From Calliopum simillimum (Eukaryota; Arthropoda; Insecta; Diptera; Lauxaniidae): a stretch of 64,000 nt of DNA. Position numbers and translations under genes: made by a program. Of the stretch, positions 22,446 through 34,350 are shown one piece after another; position 1 is the first letter of the stretch; each line of letters starts with the position of its first letter. Under the pieces are notes generated by a model, which saw nothing but the letters and a program-made list of their open reading frames with translations, had not been told where the DNA came from and searched no databases. The DNA lies in contig OX638370.1 in NCBI GenBank assembly GCA_951812925.1, positions 34,591,948-34,655,947 of the forward strand. The letters are read 5' to 3'.

Positions 22446-23447
22446 TTAGACTGATGCAAAAAAAAACTCTTGTCAAAATTCACCCAGTTTTTCTCAGAGT
22501 TTGAATTTATAGTTCTTAGCATTTGAGTGAAATTTGGTTGGATTATCTCAAAAAATGTTTTCAGTATAGCGTTTTGAACCTTTTGCTTAAATAGGAGGTG
22601 CCACGCTCTTTTGTCCGAATTCACCCAGTTTTTTCTCAGAGTTTGAATTTATAGTTCTTAGCATTCAAGTAAAATTTAGTTTGATTATCTCAAAAAACGC
22701 TTTCAGTATAGCGTTTTGAAGTTTTTGCTTATATGGGAGGTGCCACACCCTCTTGTCCGAATTCTCCTGGTTTTTGTTCAGAGCTTGCGCTTACAGTTCG
22801 TAGTATTTATGTGTATTTTGGTTGCATTATCGTGAAAAAAACTCAAAAAGTTGCATTTTGAATATATTTTTTGTATGGGCGGTAGGCGTGTCCGTTGACC
22901 GATTTCGCTTATTTTCAATCCCCCGAGCTAACTTTGACGCCGAAGGCTCTACACCAAATTTTATTGAATTATCTTGCTTAGTTTTCCGAAAAAGTGTATT
23001 TCCACACACAGCCAGCCAGCCAGCCAGCCAGACAGACGGACATAGCTATATCGACTCAGGAGGTGACGCTGATCAAGAATATATATACTTTTCTATATCT
23101 GCCACGCCTCCTTCTCTGCGTTACAAACGGAAGGACAAAGTGAATATACCCTGGGTGTAGGGTATAAAAACAATTTTTTGTAAATTCCACGATTAGAGGG
23201 TATCCAAAAAGTGAGCTGAGATTTTTTTTAAATTTTTTAAGGTCATTTAGAGGTCGCCCAACGTCTTTTTATGCAAATTATCGGGCCGATGTGGTTTTTA
23301 TTTTATTACGATCTCAAAAATTTTCGGAATGAGTTGAACGATGTACAAACTTTTTGTTTTGAATCAAGATGTATAAAAAAAAACATTGGAAAAAATCTCA
23401 GCCCACTTTTTTAGCACTACTTTTTTTGCATCAGTCTATTGTACATA
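22446..23447. mobile_element. Second ACTGATGCAAA TIR element, split by a Helentron
   Basis: The left end TTAGACTGATGCAAAAA (22447 on) and the right end TTTTTGCATCAGTCTA (near 23429-23444) are inverted repeats of the same family as 19945-21594. After removal of the nested Helentron at 22466-23167, the remaining roughly 300 bp include the AAGTGAGCTGAGATTTTTT and GGTCATTTAGAGGTCGC blocks shared with the other copy. It is non-autonomous. Confidence 0.6.
22466..23167 (-). mobile_element. Helentron-like element (copy D), nested, lacking its 3' end
   Basis: In minus orientation the 5' end TATACCCTACACCCAGGG is at about 23167, followed by the usual blocks and at least two core units (GTGCCACGCT near 22600 and GTGCCACACC near 22740). 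The hairpin and CTAG 3' terminus expected near 22466 is missing; sequence passes directly into the host TIR element. It therefore either inserted truncated or lost its tip. Confidence 0.65.
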
Positions 23448-23888
23448 GGTACTTGATGATTTCAATATTGGAATACTCCTGACAACTCCTTTAATTTCTA
23501 TACTAGGTTTTCAGTTACTTTTGATTTTTATGCAATACAAAACCGTGCGTATTCACCATTGACAAAGAATTTTCGCCATGATACTAGTACATATTTAGAA
23601 GCTATTTCACCACATGTGAACTCACCACATTCTTTTCGGTTTGTGTAAAAGCTTCGGAGTTATTCGAAAAGTGGTACGAGGGTGGAGTGAAATTTATTTG
23701 GCAGAAATTTTTGCATACTATCGGATAGTCGTGATATTCCTTTAAACTGTGTCTCTAAACTTTAGCAATAGGACCTTTAATTTCTGATCGAATTAAAAAA
23801 ATTTCACACAGATGGGGTCTTGCTACCGTCGAATTTTATTGCTTCGGATTTTCCCCTGACCCATAGTAACACATCTCATATTATACAG
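23448..23888. other. Unassigned AT-rich sequence
   Basis: No supportable feature. Confidence 0.5.
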
Positions 23889-23890
23889 TA

Positions 23891-24137
23891 GACCGGGTCG
23901 AAATTTAGATTTATTCCGAAACCGCCTCAAAAGTTAGAGGCCCTCTTAGAAACAATATCTCCATAATTTTCTTTTTATCCTGTGACCCAAAAAAACATGT
24001 TTTTTTAGCCAAAATGGGCCTTCAGTCGAATCGAAAGTCCTCCATTGGTTTTTTTCGGAATCGTTTTTAAGAGTCCCTCTAACTTTTGAGTCGGTTTCGA
24101 ATGATTTTATTTTGCTTCATACAAAATCGACCCGATC
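23891..24137. mobile_element. MITE with GACCGGGTCG ends, 247 bp
   Basis: The left end GACCGGGTCGAAATTT and the right end, inverted GATCGGGTCGATTTTG, form inverted repeats that continue for roughly 70 bp (shared TTCGAAACCGACTCAAAAGTTAG type phrase). TA lies directly outside each end (23889-23890, 24138-24139), as expected for a Tc1/mariner-type target duplication. It is non-coding. Confidence 0.65.
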
Positions 24138-24139
24138 TA

Positions 24140-27100
24140 TTATACAGTGAACTCATTTAATGTGTAATTGGGCATAAATCAGTTTTCTTATATAAATATA
24201 ACTTAGTCCTTCATATAAGAGTTGAGATGCCCTTAATTAAAGAGTGAGTACTTAGAAAGTAAGGATCCAATTGGAAAAATTCAAAGGTATACTTTGGTAA
24301 ATAAGTTTATGGCTATCCGATGCCATTAAAAAAAATTGAATAATACCTTTTCCTGAAACTGCACTATCATATCCCCGGAAACAGTATTTTTTGTAAATTC
24401 AGGGAAAGATATCTCGAAATTCTGGGCAATTCTGTTAATTAAGCCAAAAGTTTATTTCATCTTCACGTTATTTTCGAAATTTAAAGATACCTTCAACTAG
24501 AATTTGCTAATCATACCATAATCTGTAAAATTCTATAAATAAACTTCCAAAAAGGTATATGTTTTCAGGTATGTGTTAAACAAACTTTACCCCAGCCACA
24601 GTTATTAATAACCAAAAACATATTTCATTTCAGATTTCACAAATCCAAGACGAAAACAATAAAATCGCCAAAGGACAACAATATTACAGGACGTTATATG
24701 TATGTACAACAAAAGCAACTCATTCAAAAAGAAATTCCGTAAAGTAAAAATAAACCAGAAAACTAAAATACTGCCATTTTCATCAAGTTGAAAACATGCA
24801 ATAAAAGGATAAGAGTTCATATGACAAGGCAATAAACTTGAACTTCCGGAAGCACAAGAAGTGAAAGGAACACAAAAAAAAAAAAAACGGGGAGAGAAAA
24901 AACAACAAAAAAAAAAGCACAAATGAACTTGAACCACAGACAAACAAAACAAAAATATGAAGACTTGAAAATGACCAGAAAATAGAAGAAGACGAATCCA
25001 TTAAAATGTTGGCTAAAATAGCATGAAGTGAAGTGGAACGAATGAAAGAATAAAAAAAGGACATGCATACATATCAAAACTAATAAACACGAGCGAAATC
25101 CTTGAGGCATGTTAGCAAAGTTACAAAGCTTTTGAGAACCAACAGAGCAAATAGAAAGAAAAAAAAAACGAAGCACAAAAGATACAAAACGAAAAAAAAC
25201 TTCCTGAAAAAAAAAACCCCGAGAGAACCCATTCATATCCTAATTGAGTAAAGTCGGACGCAAAAGCAAACAAAGCAATCGGTCACAAATAGAAGCCGCC
25301 GCTAGTCATGGTAGAAGCCAAAACAAATTTGCCAACTTTAATGACAACGACAACGACGACGACGATGATTATGATGATGATGACGATCCCAATGACAATG
25401 ATGATTGAACGTCAGCAGCAACAGTCGGAATAAATTATGCAAATCGGATTAAAGAGAAAATAAACGGATTTGCAACATTTGAAGTGGAAATAAACCGGAC
25501 ACTTTACAGTCAGTCAACCGGAGAGAGTGTGCAGATAAAGACACAAAGTGTAACAGAGAGAGAGAGAGAGCGAAAGCAAAGTGAGCAACTACAGTACGTT
25601 GGAAACGAAGGCTTAAATGCTGCGGATATGCCCACAATCGACGTTCAAAAATTAATTGCACGCAATAAATCACTGTGACCGCTGGCCATAAATTAAACTA
25701 ATCCGTTACCAGAGAATCCCCACTTATCAACGTTAAACGAACGCACAAAATTCTCACACATACATACACATACACACAAATATAGACTGTCACACTAGCA
25801 CATATACATACGCATGTGTTTGTATACATTTAAATCAATTGCCAATAAACGTAAATAGCTCAAACATTGGACAGCGGACAGGCCAATAAATAGTTACTAC
25901 AACAATAACAACAAAAACAACAACATTGCCAACTTGTTTTATAAGTAGTTTGCCATTAACACATACACATCCATATACATAGATACATAACGTAACGTCA
26001 CAAAATCCTTCAGCCATACATCCTCTTAATAATCATCATTACAAAAGTTCGCAGTCTGACGTCGAGCGAACGAACGGTCTGATTCATAGGACATTCAATT
26101 GGTATTCGCATTAAATTGCACCAGTGTTGCCGTTATTTGAATTGTGGGAGAGCTACGAAAATCATAGGTAAATATATTTTCCGAGATATTACCAAATTTA
26201 TTGCCCTCTTTCATAAACCAACCTATATTAAGGAACAAAGCCTATAAATCCTATTTTCAAATGTCTGTCAATAAGATATAGATTATACCCAGCGGTGGGC
26301 ACCAACACGCACGCTAAACTTCGTTGCTATGGCTGCTGAAGTAGAACTGTTTTGTTGTTTTGCGTTCACATTTGTATACGTGCACACTCTCACGTTACTC
26401 TCAAAAGCGCTCCTTTTAGAACTTGCGCCCATCATGATAGCCCATCACAACTTAAGAGATCCCGTTGAGATCTTGTTTCGTGAGCAAGCCATAAGAGTAT
26501 CAATATCAACAGACCAACTGACTGTCCGCACCTAGGAAACAAGCTATTAGAAATACATTTCAGGCCTTCACAGGCTGTTGTGTAGGCAGATTTTCCATAC
26601 AAAAACCCTATAGATCGAACTTGTTTATCAGGGTAGAATCCACCTAGTGGGAAAGTTATTGCAGTCCCAATTTACTGGAGAATTTTCGATGGAACATCCA
26701 CGAAATAAAAAGCTAATGGACCTTAAAAGCTGCTAACAGCGTGTAAAAGTGATCTTTAGCTGAAGGGGCTCATGAACTGTAGCATTTTTCAAGATAGGGC
26801 ACAGGATACTTTCTCTGGCGGGTTAGAGTAGATAGATTTTGCACTCAGTAACGGAATGACTGATGGATTATAGATCTCTTGAGAATAGGAACGTATACTA
26901 CTGCGTACCGGTGACGTTGAATGTTCCCGGTGAGAAGACCTCCTGAGTATAAGCTCCTGCAAGGAGGTACCGAGCTAGAAGCCTACTTTTGAGGAGATGA
27001 TCGACTGGAAGGAGTTAGGCACTATACCGACTAACGTCCCAGAGGACATGTATTTCTCTGAGCAAAGTGGTGAGGTGTAAATGAAATTTTGGCGCCTGGG

Positions 27101-27878
27101 TTGGTCCAATATAATCGCACTCTGTTGGATGAAGTTTGAAAATTGGCTTGTGAAGCATTAAATGTCTGGACGATGAAACTATAGATTCTCTAGAGGAGTC
27201 AGTGCCAGCGCTGAAGCTCTGAAAGGAAACTGGATTCAAGGTGGCGCATGTTGCAGCAGTGCCAGAACCCCAAGAGTTCATCGACTATTTTCCGGGCGGT
27301 TTAGGAGATTACTGAATCCTAAGCCAAGTTGAGGCTCTGCACTTGGGCACTCGACACTCATTCTTGAGTTCATACATAAGTTTTATTAAAAATACTCAAA
27401 GGGTCCTTCTAGTTGCTGTTCTACCAAAGCGTACCTGCTTTGCTGATAGGTAAAGGTATGAAAATCCCGACTTTAGCTGCTTTTATGTTCCATACAATCA
27501 ACTAGCAGTCCATTTTGATCTGTCTTAGACTTTTGAGTCTTACTATTGTATCAACAGAATATTCTTTTAATGGCCGGAGTGCTTTCTAATTAGCCTTCCT
27601 CGAGGTTGTTTTACTGACAAGGCTGCTGAAAGTGAATTAACTTCTGACCTAACATTGTTTGCTAATCAGATATACTCCACCTTTCATGGGCTTAAGCAAA
27701 ACTTACAACTAAGTATTCCCTCTCTCCTTCAAATTAGAATCTGATTCAGAACATACTCTTTTCTTCATATTGCTTTTGATCCATTCTTTCCACATGTCCC
27801 AGAAATACATGCCCAAGACTGTGGTTATTTTATACATTAAAAGAAATGATTTAACTTACAATTATCTTCTCATTGCAG
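24140..27878 (+). other. Upstream / first-intron region, candidate untranslated leader exon
   Basis: No coding exon is supported. The part 24600-26170 is A-rich on the + strand, with CAACAAAAACAAC, GACGACGACGATGATTATG and AGAGAGAGAGCGAAAGC stretches, as often seen in long fly 5' leaders. A possible splice donor ATAG|GTAAAT lies at 26168, after an initiator-like CGCAGTCTGACGTCGAGCG near 26050. A 5' untranslated exon must exist upstream of 27879, and this is the best candidate I see, but it is a guess. The region 26530-27850 shows no recognisable element. Confidence 0.25.
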
Positions 27879-27955
27879 CAATTGCCGAGACATAAAGTTT
27901 CCGAACGAAGAAATTCCACTACGGCATCACTGTTTCGAATACACCAACTTCAAAA

Positions 27956-28442
27956 ATGGCATTCATCTGGAGGCGTCGATCAGCGTCAATTGTCAAAATT
28001 GTCGCCATTTTAACAGCAATTTGGTTTACAGTTGCCTTCCTCATCTACACCGATGACACACGTGGCAGTGGCAGCGGTTCGAAATGGAACGGATTATCAA
28101 TGGCACTCAAAAGTGGTAATAGTATTGGTAACGATAACAGCAACTTAGCTGTTGGTGATGATTCCGAACATAATCCTGCTGGTTTTGAGGGTGGCGGTAG
28201 ATTTGGTGTTGGCAATAATGTTGTCGAAACGGTTATCGATGCAAACAGACGAGAGAACGAAGTAGCACCAATTGATGAACCTGAAGAGGTTAACAGAAAC
28301 GATGGTGGTGGAGGTGGTAATGACATAAATGAAGGCGATGAATCAAAGCGAAATAATGTTGTGGTTCGTCTGGATGAAAGGATACATGGTGGCAAATTGA
28401 TTGCTGGACCCAAAAAGCGACCAGAAGCACCCGCTGAAGATG
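27956..28442 (+). CDS. Pgant-family GalNAc-transferase, coding exon 1 (anchor and stem)
   Basis: The exon begins after an acceptor CTTCTCATTGCAG at 27878, so 77 bases of leader precede the ATG at 27956. The ATG context CAAAATGG fits the fly consensus and no in-frame ATG precedes it in the exon. It encodes 162 residues plus one base. Residues 5-8 (WRRR) are a basic cytoplasmic tail. Residues 12-31 are a hydrophobic signal-anchor, giving a type II Golgi topology. The remainder is a low-complexity stem rich in Gly, Asn, Asp and Glu (GGGGGN near residues 120-126), as usual for the stem of this family. The donor is GTAAGT at 28443, after the first base of the split codon Asp163. An antisense open frame here is a shadow. 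Confidence 0.88.
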
Positions 28443-29328
28443 GTAAGTATAATTTATGTATGTAGAGAGAAAGAGTTGTGATATTCTGCCTAAGAGTTGA
28501 CTATTATTTTGCAGTTTACAGCTTAATATTTAAAAGAAATTACTATCTGTATCAGACTGATGTCTTAAAATTAACATTGCTGTAGATTTATTGCTTTATT
28601 TACAGTTTAACCTAAATAAATAAGAAAGTTTAAATATTTTCTCCTCACCGCGGGTTGTCAGCAGAAATTGTCTATTAATGGAGCGTTAATATTTTTCATT
28701 ATGCCTTTTATATCCCAAAAATCGCTCAAATCTCGTAAATCTTTGTTTTTCTCCTGTCAATCAAAAGATTTACCATTGAGCTATTAAAGATAACACAGAG
28801 AAACTTCCACAAACACAGTTAATATATGCACGATGGCTTTCAAATTATTCCAATTTAGCAGTCAAGGTAGATCAATCGCACAGAAAAGGCAAAAACATTA
28901 GATGATTGTCGTCGGACCGTATCGTAGCGTTGCACATGTGGCTGAATAGAAAAAGGAAATATGAAAACACAACCAACCATTGTATGAATTTCAATGTCAA
29001 GTTTAACATTTTCACATGAAACAAAAGGAAATACTATTTCCTCTGTTGGGGTGAACTGAAAAGTTAAATTGCGTTGAGATGAATTGTTCGCAAAACCAAA
29101 CTTTCGTAAGTTCGCTATATTGTGAGAGTAGTCTGCATACGAAAAATATCGATATTTCTTGAAAAGCGCAAGGAAGTGCAACTTGAAATTGATAATATAC
29201 ACTCAAAATTATTTACTTTACATGATTCTGATAATCTTAACAGCCGACCTTTGAAAAGCTTTAATGATAATCGTTTTAAATAAAAAAAAAAAAAAAAAAA
29301 CGAAAATGGATGCAGTCAGTCACCTAGT
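28443..29328. other. Start of intron A, unassigned
   Basis: AT-rich intron sequence with no supportable element. Short minus-strand frames near 28855-29206 have no recognisable domain. Confidence 0.5.
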
Positions 29329-29610
29329 CTAGTGATGAGCAAACCAAGACCATAGCAGTCTTGGTCTTGTTCTTGTTTTGATATTGAGTCTTGTCCTTGG
29401 TCTTGATCTTGCTCACTAAGTCTTGGTCCCGGTCTTGGTTTTGGTCTTGAAAAAAATTTTAGACATATTGAGTATTCAAAATTTCAAAGCTTTATTTTTT
29501 CAAAGCAATTGGGTTTCTAAGAGCCTTGGTCTTGATCTTGCAAAGTCTCGAAAAATTACCAAGACCAAGAAAAAGGTCTTGAGCTAGACTAATTTTGCTA
29601 ATCACTACTT
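29329..29610. mobile_element. GACCAAGAC-rich element with short inverted ends
   Basis: The interior is made of CTTGGTCTTGATCTTG-type repeats that turn into their complement, CCAAGACCAAGA, near the right side. The ends TAGTGATGAGCAAA and, inverted, TAGTGATTAGCAAA are complementary, so this looks like a small non-autonomous element. I could not settle a target duplication. Related pieces occur at 29870-29960, 30585-30680, 32985-33060 and 34245-34350. Confidence 0.5.
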
Positions 29611-29639
29611 TTAACCGCAGAAATGGAGTTGTATAGAAC

Positions 29640-29840
29640 ATCCTCCCTGAAAACTACCCTGCGAAGCTTACAGCAAAGCCCTAAAGTGGAGCTTCCAAGG
29701 CTGTAAAGGACGTAAATAACTTGAAGTCACTTGAATAAGGTTGTTAGAGAATTTCAGGAATTCGGAAAGTCGCGAACAGAGGTTAAACTCACCACAAAGG
29801 ATTGTGTTCGATGGAAATGGTTCATTTCACTCTATACTCT
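29640..29840 (+). pseudogene. RTE-like ORF2 C-terminal fragment
   Basis: Broken frames match the tail of the RTE-like protein: KALKWSFQGCKGRK aligns with QALEWNPQGSRGRG, then NFRNSGKSRTEVKLTTKDCVRWKWFISL aligns in order with QESGKSWQKIKVIARDRINWRRFILAL. It is a short, inactive relic. Confidence 0.55.
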
Positions 29841-30100
29841 CAATTTAAAGTTGGACCCCCTAAATGGGCTGGTCTTAGTACTTTTTCGAGACCAAAACCA
29901 AGACTAAGTGTCCAACGTCTTGGTCAAGTTGATAATTCAGACCAAGACTGCTATTCGGTTTAGGCCATTTAAAGTAAATAGGGGTTTTTACTTCCCTGAG
30001 GAACTTGGCATATTAAATATTCAACTGCTATGAAAAGGTGTGCATCGAGATCGCGTCTGCGAAACTTAGCAATAACAAAATTTGATCTTCATAAGTTTTT
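29841..30100. other. Intron sequence with a GACCAAGAC fragment
   Basis: A short stretch near 29890-29960 (GACCAAAACCAAGACTAAG, AGACCAAGACTGC) belongs to the repeat family at 29329. Nothing else is supported. Confidence 0.4.
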
Positions 30101-30530
30101 TGACTAATTCATAGTCGCTGATTCTGAATCTGGTAACCAATTTTTCTTATTACGTCTGAGGTCTGAGTTATCCTTAATTTAAAGTATAGAAAATGCTACT
30201 TTCATATGGCGTACAACCACACCTCTTCCTGGATCTCAGACGTAATAGAAAAAATTGGTTACCAGATTCAGAATCAGTTACCATGAATTAGTCATGTTTG
30301 TTAGAGGCATTCCATAGCCCTGATCTCTGTCTTAAAACCATATTTTCAACTTTTCCATTTAGACCATTAGTTTCCGAGATATTCATAGAAGTAATTCTGT
30401 ACAAATTTAATATAGTTCTTTTGTAGAGATTTGCGATACCTTAACTTCAATGGGCAATATCTCAGAAAATAATAATCGGCTCAGAAAAATAAAGTTATAG
30501 TTTAAAGAAGAAGATCAGGGATATTCAATG
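30101..30530. repeat. Two successive imperfect inverted repeats
   Basis: The first pair is about 30101-30165 against 30230-30295, sharing CTGATTCTGAATCTGGTAACCA and its complement with few mismatches; the loop is about 65 bases. The second, weaker pair is about 30303-30395 against 30440-30525 (CCCTGATCTY and CCGAGATATT type phrases). They may be the two halves of one fold-back element; no target duplication was identified. Confidence 0.55.
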
Positions 30531-32984
30531 AATTCAGATTGGGTTTCCCTCAATTTGTTGCACTGCGAGAGCAAAACTGAATGCCCAAGACCAATATCAA
30601 GACTCAATATAAATATAAGCACCAAACCCAAGATCTAATGTCAAAGACCAAATCCATAGCAGTCTTGGAGTTTTGGCCTTGGTTTAATTATCATTACATA
30701 GACGCGAAAGACAAAATGTTTGGAAAAAACCGGAAAAGATCAGCTAAGAAGAAAATTCAAGAGTTGGAAAACTCGTAGAGAGAAGTCAATATCAAAACTC
30801 ATAACATCTTTTGAATTGATCGAATTAATTTTTCCGTACACCTTTCGCTTCTGTTACCATTTTACAACTTCAACAATGAACTGATCAGTCAGTCAAGTTA
30901 TGCTGCTAACCCAGATAACTGCATTGATGTGATATTTTTTCCTTAAACTTCATGTACCTTGCATGGACTGACTGTCCAGCGGCAGCTAAGACAGACAGAC
31001 ATTCACACTCATTTGCAATGCAACTTGCCAGCTCACTCATATCCATTTCATAAACCATCAATGGTTGCATAAAATCAATGAAGCTGACACAAATTGACCA
31101 CATTTGGTACCACAACTCTTGTCAGCCTATCGTTGCGCTAGATGGACGAACTATGCGTCCGAACAAACCGTCCCATGAGTGGAGTAGTAAGTGTGTGTTG
31201 TGCTAAAATCCGCACGCTGCTAGTTGATTTCTTTGATAGAAAGCGTTCGCTGTTTTTGAAAGCCATCATTATCATCATTGCCAACGCGTCCAGCCGACCA
31301 GGCCGGTTTGCAAGCAATGCCACCTTAATTGGATGGCATTTGCTCAAATAGCACTAACACGACAATTTAAGCAGCCTAGGCCTGATCTTCTGCTGCTTCT
31401 TCTTCAGTGCAGTGCTGGTGCAGGCAATAGCACATGGTCTACCCGTATGTTTACTGTGCAAAAAATCGTTAAAGATCTTATCTCGGTTGACTCGGTTTCC
31501 CTCCACCAAACAAGTTGTAAATCGTGTTTGCATCTCTGGTGTGGCATGAAACAATCGCTTAAGTGCACAGCTTGTGCTTTGTTTTGGATTTTGATGCCGG
31601 GTTTTGCATTCGATGCGAATTTCTATAGGTTTTCCATATGTACGTTATATCGTAGGAATCAATTACGTTGCGATATATCTGCTGTGCCATCTTACAATTA
31701 GTTGGTTTTGTCTTAGCACAGCAACAGTGATGTTTGACGCGTCTTCCATTGTGTGATATTTTGAGTTGGACGCGTGATTTGCTGCTAAGAAGTTTGTAAT
31801 GAGGCAAACGTGAGACGCCACATTGGAATAGACAGATATTTTTGATATGAAAATTGCTGACAGTAGTTACGAGTTGTTATAATTCACTTAGAGTTTTCGG
31901 CAAATTTTCAAGACTCCTGAGGCTTTTTTCGACTAAAAGAGGGTTTTATCCGAAGTGGATATTTAACTCAAAACACATCACATCTTGAAACGTGCTGATT
32001 ATCTAGTATTCGTGACGAACCTATTTTACTAGCTATTGTTTCTGGTATCAATCTCGGATAATTCCTTCTAGACTTTCTTGTACGTTTTCGTCCCTTATCT
32101 CACTTCACAACATAAAAAATCAAAAAACCCGGACCCAGCTAGAACATTTACTCATAATTTTCTCCAGCAATTCTTCGATTCACATATTTCTTATTCCAGC
32201 GATCTATTCCACAATGTCTTGGCAACTTTTCGGCATCTGATTTGTACAGATATTTATATAATCTCTTCGGCATTTGGTTAGCTCTTCGATGTCAGAGATG
32301 GTTCTGGACTACTAAATTATCAGAATGAACAAGGAATCATCTCGACTATTCAATACGTGCCAATTGTAATTTCAATGAATAGTATCAGAAGTGGCACCGT
32401 AGTCAACGAATATTAAGAGTATGTTCGACTACTCGTATGTTGCGTATTGGGTATTGACCAAAACATTATCTGTTGAGGCTGAAGCTTGGCTGTTGTTACC
32501 GAATAAAAGGACTCTGTAGAGAAGTAATATTGTCAGATCTCCGAATGGGCCAACAGCTTCAGTCTGGCTCCTTAATTCTGGTATAATGCGAATTTTCAGT
32601 GTTTTTGTTTTTCGTCAAGATTCTTATGAGCCAGTTGTCTCGTATATTACCCTCTACCAATGTTGGAGTGAAGATCAATTTTGCACTTGGTTCCGGAGAA
32701 ACTTTCGATCAGCAAATTTCCCTGGGAAACAATGTATGACTCCAAAAAATTTTCTAATACATTTGGTTGCATTTTCTTTGAATATATTACTTTTGTCTCT
32801 CTTGTAGAAGAGTTATACTGTCTGTTGGAGGTAACTCTAAGTCAGTGTAGCGTTTTTGCTGATCTCTTGTTCGCATGTCATTTAAAGCGCTACTTCCAGC
32901 TTCATTCAGGGCTTTTTCCGCTTGGCATAATGCCAAGTAAGGTCTTTCTTGCTATTAGTCAGTCAATAACACAAGTCGGACAAA
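30531..32984. other. Intron A, mostly unique sequence
   Basis: No transposon end or coding exon is supported. From about 30900 to 31800 the base composition is more even than in the repeat-filled flanks, and open frames occur on both strands, but none shows a domain or fits the Pgant reading frame. A GACCAAGAC fragment lies at 30585-30680. Confidence 0.4.
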
Positions 32985-34350
32985 AGTTGGTCTTGATAAA
33001 TTTTCGAGACCAAGACCAAAATGATGATCAAGAACAAGACTTCTTTTCAGTTTTGGTACTTTAAAGTTAATAAGTGTGCCGGGCCCTTTTTAAGCATGAA
33101 ATCATTTCTAAATTCGAAATTTGGCATCTTAAAAATAAGGTAAAAACTAGTAAGGGTGTTACCTTTGGCCTGGCCAAAAATTAATATAACCTACACTGCA
33201 GTTTTGAAAATTTTGCTTGTACGGAAGGTGCCACGCCTTTTTGACTGAATTCACTGAGTTTTTGCTTAGATTTTGCACTAACTATTCCAAGTTCTGCACA
33301 CAATTTGGTTTCATTATCTTAAAAAACGCTTTCAGTACTTTTTGGAACTTTTGCTCATATGGAAGGTGCCACGCCCTCTTGTTCGAGTTTGCCTAGTTTT
33401 TGCTCAGGGCTTCTGATTAATGTTCTTAGTGTTCGAGTGAAACTTGGTTAGGGTATCTCGAAAACCGCCATCAGCACAATACTTTTGAATCTTTTGCTTA
33501 TATGGAGGCGCCACGCCTTCTAATCTCAACTCGTTAAATTTTTGTTCAGAGCTTGCAATTAATGTTTTTAATGTTTTGGGTGAAATTTGTTTGGGTTATC
33601 TCAAAATACGCTTTCAGTACAACTTTTTAAAAGTTTTGCTTGTATAGGTGGTGCCACGCCCTCTTGTCGGAGTTCACCTAGTTTTTGTTTAGGGCATGCA
33701 ATTAATGTGCTTAGTGTTTGAGTGAAATTTTATTTTGTTATCTTTAAAAACATTTGCAGTATAACATTTTGAAACTTTTGCTTATATGGGAGGTGCCACG
33801 CCCTCTAGTCCTAGTTTGCCTAGTTTCTGCTCAGAGCTTGTATTTGCTTTAGTTAGTATTTATGTGTATTTTGCGTGCGTTATTACCAACAATGCTTTTT
33901 TATTGCGTTTTGAGTATATTTTTATATGGGCGGTAGGCGTGTCCACGAGCTAACTTTTACGACAAAACCAACGAACCAATTTTCATTGAAGTAACTTGGT
34001 TCGTTTTCCCGAAAAAAAAATATTTCCACACACAGCCAGAAAGACGGATGGCTATATCAGGAGGTGACGTTGATCAAGAATATATATACTTTGCTATACC
34101 TGCCACGCCTCCTTCTTTGCATTACAAACGGATGGACAAAGTGAATATACTCGGGTGTAGGGTATAATAAGGTTTGGAAATTTTGAATACTCAACAATCT
34201 TTAGAAATTTTTACCAATCACAAGATCGACACTAAAAATTAATGCCTAAGGTTCAAGACCAGGACTCAATATCAACACCAAGACCAATACTCAATGTCCA
34301 AGATCAAGACCAAGACTGATATGGTTTTAGTTTTGGTTTGCTTATCTCAA
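32985..34350. mobile_element. GACCAAGAC-rich element split by a Helentron
   Basis: The left part (32985-33146) has ACCAAGACCAAAATGATG and GAACAAGACTTC. The right part (34167-34350) has GAAATTTTGAATACTCAAC followed by CAAGACCAGGACTC and CAAGACCAAGACTGAT. The right part matches the inverse of 29440-29500 in the first copy (GAGTATTCAAAATTTC). The two parts are separated by the Helentron at 33147-34166. Confidence 0.5.
33147..34166 (-). mobile_element. Helentron-like element (copy E), full length with five core units
   Basis: In minus orientation it runs from the TATACCCTACACCCGAG end near 34166 to the hairpin GGCCAGGCC and CTAG at 33147-33150. Core units are marked on the + strand by GTGCCACGCC-type motifs near 33228, 33366, 33509, 33651 and 33793, spaced 138-143 bp. 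The CAGCCAGCC block is much shorter than in copies C and D. It encodes nothing. Confidence 0.75.

Noticed and set aside
22358..22624. Minus-strand 88-codon frame and similar frames at 2310, 17867 and 18083
   Set aside because: The same peptide-like phrases recur because they are Helentron core units; frames are broken between copies.
24605..25236. Three overlapping minus-strand frames of 93-139 codons, Phe-rich
   Set aside because: They are the complement of A-rich sequence on the + strand, lie in three phases over the same bases and show no domain.
28045..28413. Minus-strand frame of 122 codons
   Set aside because: Shadow of Pgant coding exon 1, which has the splice sites and family motifs.
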